From a virus, in IMG/VR virus record IMGVR_UViG_3300047444_000377, positions 1 to 36,961 of that record: a DNA stretch of 36,961 bases; one strand, 5' to 3'. How positions within the stretch are numbered: the stretch's first letter is position 1; each line of letters starts with the position of its first letter. Position numbers and translations under genes: made by a program. The notes under the pieces are model-generated. The model was not told the origin of the DNA. It saw only the letters and a program-made list of their open reading frames with translations, and did no database searches. Below, one piece after another: positions 35,082 through 36,961 of the stretch.

Positions 35082-35311
35082 CCCCTGAGCGCGAACCAGT
35101 GCTCTTCTCGGAGGTGGCGACAGCCATCACGCTCGAGAAACTGGTACGCAAGAAGGGCGGCCTGCTCTTTGTGGACACGCACAACAGGCTGAGGCTATTC
35201 TCGTACTCGAGTTTCCCACCCGACCTGAAGGCTCAGGTTAAGAAATACTACAAGGCGATGACGTGGCTATTGAAGATGCGAGCGACGGTGCCCGGCGAAG
35301 AGAAAGTCTAG
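35078..35311 (+). CDS. Hypothetical protein, 77 aa
   Basis: The GTG at 35078 is in GTGA overlap with the tiny membrane gene. TLEKLVRKKGGLLFVDTHNR and SFPPDLKAQVKKYYKAMTW resemble the small helix-strand-helix seen at the N-termini of TubC-like docking domains, but the likeness is loose. No firm family. Confidence 0.55.
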   Translation: MTPEREPVLFSEVATAITLEKLVRKKGGLLFVDTHNRLRLFSYSSFPPDLKAQVKKYYKAMTWLLKMRATVPGEEKV

Positions 35312-35326
35312 TATACTGGCGGGGCT

Positions 35327-35695
35327 ATGCCACCCTATAAAGACAAAGCTGCAGCGGCAGCCGCCAATAAGCGTTGGCGCAAGAAAAACCCCAACAAGGT
35401 CCGCGAAAATATGCGGCGTTGGAAGACAGAAAACCCAGAGCGGTTGCGGACGATAAACCGGCGCAGGCGCGGGCTGCCAGTACCGCCGTATCCGGCGCCA
35501 ACACATTGCGAGTGCTGCCGGCGGCCGTTCACCAAAACCCCCGCGCTAGACCACGACCACGAGACAGGCCAGTTTCGCGGATGGCTTTGCGGTAAGTGCA
35601 ACGTAGCTATCGGGATGCTGGGGGATACGCTGCAGGGAGTAGAGAACGCTTCACGGTACCTCAACGCAGTGGCGCTTCTATATGGCCGGAACTGA
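35327..35695 (+). CDS. Endonuclease VII-like HNH protein
   Basis: The start is ATG at 35327 after GGCGGGG. Residues 1-45 are basic and helical (KRWRKKNPNKVRENMRRW). The core is the endonuclease VII motif: CECCRRPF (Cys pair), ALDHDHETGQFRGWLCGKCN (DHDH with the second Cys pair), VAIGML. Zinc is held by the four Cys and catalysis uses the His/Asp/Asn of the beta-beta-alpha metal fold. Members resolve branched DNA before packaging or nick as HNH enzymes. Its location right before the large terminase is common for packaging-linked HNH proteins. It overlaps the TerL start by 14 bases. Confidence 0.88.
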   Translation: MPPYKDKAAAAAANKRWRKKNPNKVRENMRRWKTENPERLRTINRRRRGLPVPPYPAPTHCECCRRPFTKTPALDHDHETGQFRGWLCGKCNVAIGMLGDTLQGVENASRYLNAVALLYGRN

Positions 35696-36961
35696 AACAA
35701 CGAGCGCGCGGCGAGAGCTATTGCGGAGGAAGCGCGCGCAAGAAAGTTTGCACGCCTACGCGCTGAGCATTCAGATCCCGCTGGCCCCGCACCCTCCGTT
35801 CGACGAGCTCGACGAGGATGCGTTCGGGCCGGCGCGCATGTTCATGCCGCACCACATCGCCACGATGCTCGACGTGCTGCAGCGCACGGTCACGCGGCCG
35901 ATGGGCCGCGCGCTGATAATGATGCCGCCGGGAAGCGCGAAGTCGAGTTACGCGAGCGTTGTGCTGCCGACGTGGGTCATGGGGAGAATCCCCAAGTCAA
36001 GACTGATCCTCGCTTCGTACGCGACGCCGCTCGCGGAGCGGCAATCGCGCCGGGCCCAGCAGATATGCAAGAGCCCTGAGTACGCGACGATCTTCGAGGA
36101 TGCCGCGGTCCTGCGCGACGCGGCCGGGGACTGGCAGCTGCAGAACGAATCGGAAATGATTGCCGCGGGCTTGCTCGCCGGCATCACCGGCAACCGCGCG
36201 ACGGGCTGGATCATCGACGACCCGGTGAAAGGCCGCGAGGATGCGGACTCGGAATTGTTTCAGAGCAAGACGATCGAGGAATACCAGGACTCGCTGCTCA
36301 CCCGCTGCCTGCCCGGCGCGTGGGGCGTGCTCATCATGACGCGCTGGAACGAGAACGACCTCGCAGGAAACATCCTGCCGGAAGACTACAACGGGCAATC
36401 TGGTATGGTGCTGTGCAGAGATGGGCTGTACTGGGACGTGTTGAATGTGCCGGCGAAGGCGGAGCACGCTGACGACCCGCTGGGGCGCAAGATCGGGGAT
36501 TACCTCTGGACCGAGTATTTCCCCAAGGAACACTGGCAGATGTTCGAACGCGGAGAGTCGCGCGCTGCTCAAAGAACGTGGTCGAGTCTCTACCAGCAAC
36601 GGCCGGTCCCGCAGGGTAATACGTCCCTAGACCGAACGAAGATCCAGTGGAATAACCCGAACGAATTCCCGCCGCGGAAGCTCCTGCGCATCGCCGGCTA
36701 CTCGGACTTCGCAGTTACGGAAAAAGCTTCCGCGGACTCGACTGAACATGCTACGTTCGGTATCGACGGCAACGGTGAGGTGTGGCTGCTCGATACCTGG
36801 TCGGGACAAGTCTCGACCGACAAGAGCATTGACTCACTGCTGGCTATGGCATCACGCAACGGCGTGCGCACATGGTTCGATGAAAAGGGGGTGATCCACA
36901 ACTCTGTGGGGCCGGCGCTGAACAAGGCCATGCGCGAGAAGCGCATCTACCTCGACGTCCG
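35682..36961 (+). CDS. Terminase large subunit, 3' partial
   Basis: ATG at 35682 opens a frame that is uninterrupted to the window end (426 complete codons). ATPase: Walker A MPPGSAKSS (81-89, with the Ser/Ala variant of the loop), Walker B GWIIDDP (D179, D180), coupling motif LIMTRWNEND (217-226). Nuclease: the first metal Asp at about 342 in AGYSDFAVTEK, followed by HATFGIDGNGEVWLLDTW. The remaining acidic residues must lie beyond the window. It cuts concatemers and pumps DNA through the portal. The organisation small terminase, HNH, large terminase is typical. The packaging strategy cannot be told from this part. Confidence 0.9.
   Translation, partial: MAGTETTSARRELLRRKRAQESLHAYALSIQIPLAPHPPFDELDEDAFGPARMFMPHHIATMLDVLQRTVTRPMGRALIMMPPGSAKSSYASVVLPTWVMGRIPKSRLILASYATPLAERQSRRAQQICKSPEYATIFEDAAVLRDAAGDWQLQNESEMIAAGLLAGITGNRATGWIIDDPVKGREDADSELFQSKTIEEYQDSLLTRCLPGAWGVLIMTRWNENDLAGNILPEDYNGQSGMVLCRDGLYWDVLNVPAKAEHADDPLGRKIGDYLWTEYFPKEHWQMFERGESRAAQRTWSSLYQQRPVPQGNTSLDRTKIQWNNPNEFPPRKLLRIAGYSDFAVTEKASADSTEHATFGIDGNGEVWLLDTWSGQVSTDKSIDSLLAMASRNGVRTWFDEKGVIHNSVGPALNKAMREKRIYLDV

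Noticed and set aside
1-36961. Integrase, transposase or phage repressor genes
   Set aside because: No tyrosine or serine recombinase, DDE transposase or CI/Cro-type HTH protein was found on either strand; the one HTH seen is fused to a phosphoesterase.

Overview
The window is a contiguous piece of a GC-rich tailed-phage genome, most likely a podovirus or a related short-necked phage of a Gram-negative host. The evidence is a large terminase running off the right edge, a neck/ejection-protein/tail-fibre block entering from the left edge, a Rz/Rz1 spanin pair with a T4-type lysozyme, and a complete phage replication set. There is no integrase, excisionase or CI-like repressor, so nothing here argues for a temperate life style. 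Portal, scaffold and capsid genes are absent and probably lie between the two window edges on the full genome. A phage-encoded PEP-CTERM protein (27580-27846) and high GC suggest a host with an exosortase system, for example a betaproteobacterium; that is inference.

Layout. (1) 1-12393, plus strand, late structural block: two neck proteins sharing W-x-P/EPxWP modules (the second resembles a P22 gp10-type beta-propeller), a run of Ala/Gln-rich ejection-type proteins with a cupin-like gene between them, a large ejection protein with a Pro-rich C-terminus, a collagen-like tail fibre, and small virion or accessory proteins. (2) 12323-15177, minus strand: four glycan enzymes (DxD glycosyltransferase, GT-D fold transferase, FkbM methyltransferase, GT2 transferase) and a lipoprotein. 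The first converges on, and overlaps, the last structural-strand gene. (3) 15168-18130, minus: DUF3310-type nucleotide kinase-like protein, HTH-calcineurin phosphoesterase, Rz with embedded Rz1, holin-like protein overlapping the lysozyme gene. (4) 18123-27386, minus: replication and recombination. It holds primase-polymerase/SF3 helicase, SNF2-type helicase, VRR-NUC nuclease, family A DNA polymerase, Enc34-type ssDNA-binding protein and a DUF2800 PD-(D/E)XK-like nuclease. (5) 27383-29452, minus: envelope-directed small genes, including the PEP-CTERM protein, two tiny membrane proteins and an Adhesin_E-like secreted protein. (6) 29445-33772, minus: a cytosine methyltransferase and a train of small early-type genes joined by ATGA overlaps, several with the same repeated junction sequence. 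(7) 33773-34563: AT-richer control region with two opposed arrays of a TGTCAGA motif, the point from which leftward and rightward transcription diverge. (8) 34564-36961, plus: small terminase, a 29-residue membrane peptide, a small unknown, an endonuclease VII-like HNH protein and the large terminase.

How it fits together. Genes leftward of the control region are in early-to-middle order (host takeover, methylation, DNA replication, then lysis and surface modification), and packaging plus virion genes are on the other strand. Almost every gene is joined to its neighbour by ATGA, GTGA or TTGA overlaps, so translation coupling is pervasive. Several genuine cistrons are very short (29-62 codons) and are found only by following those overlaps. 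The most distinctive items are the PEP-CTERM protein, the opposed iteron-like arrays, the repeated start-junction motif, and a shared SVDDLLG-like C-terminal tail on the helicase-primase, the SSB and an AT-hook protein.
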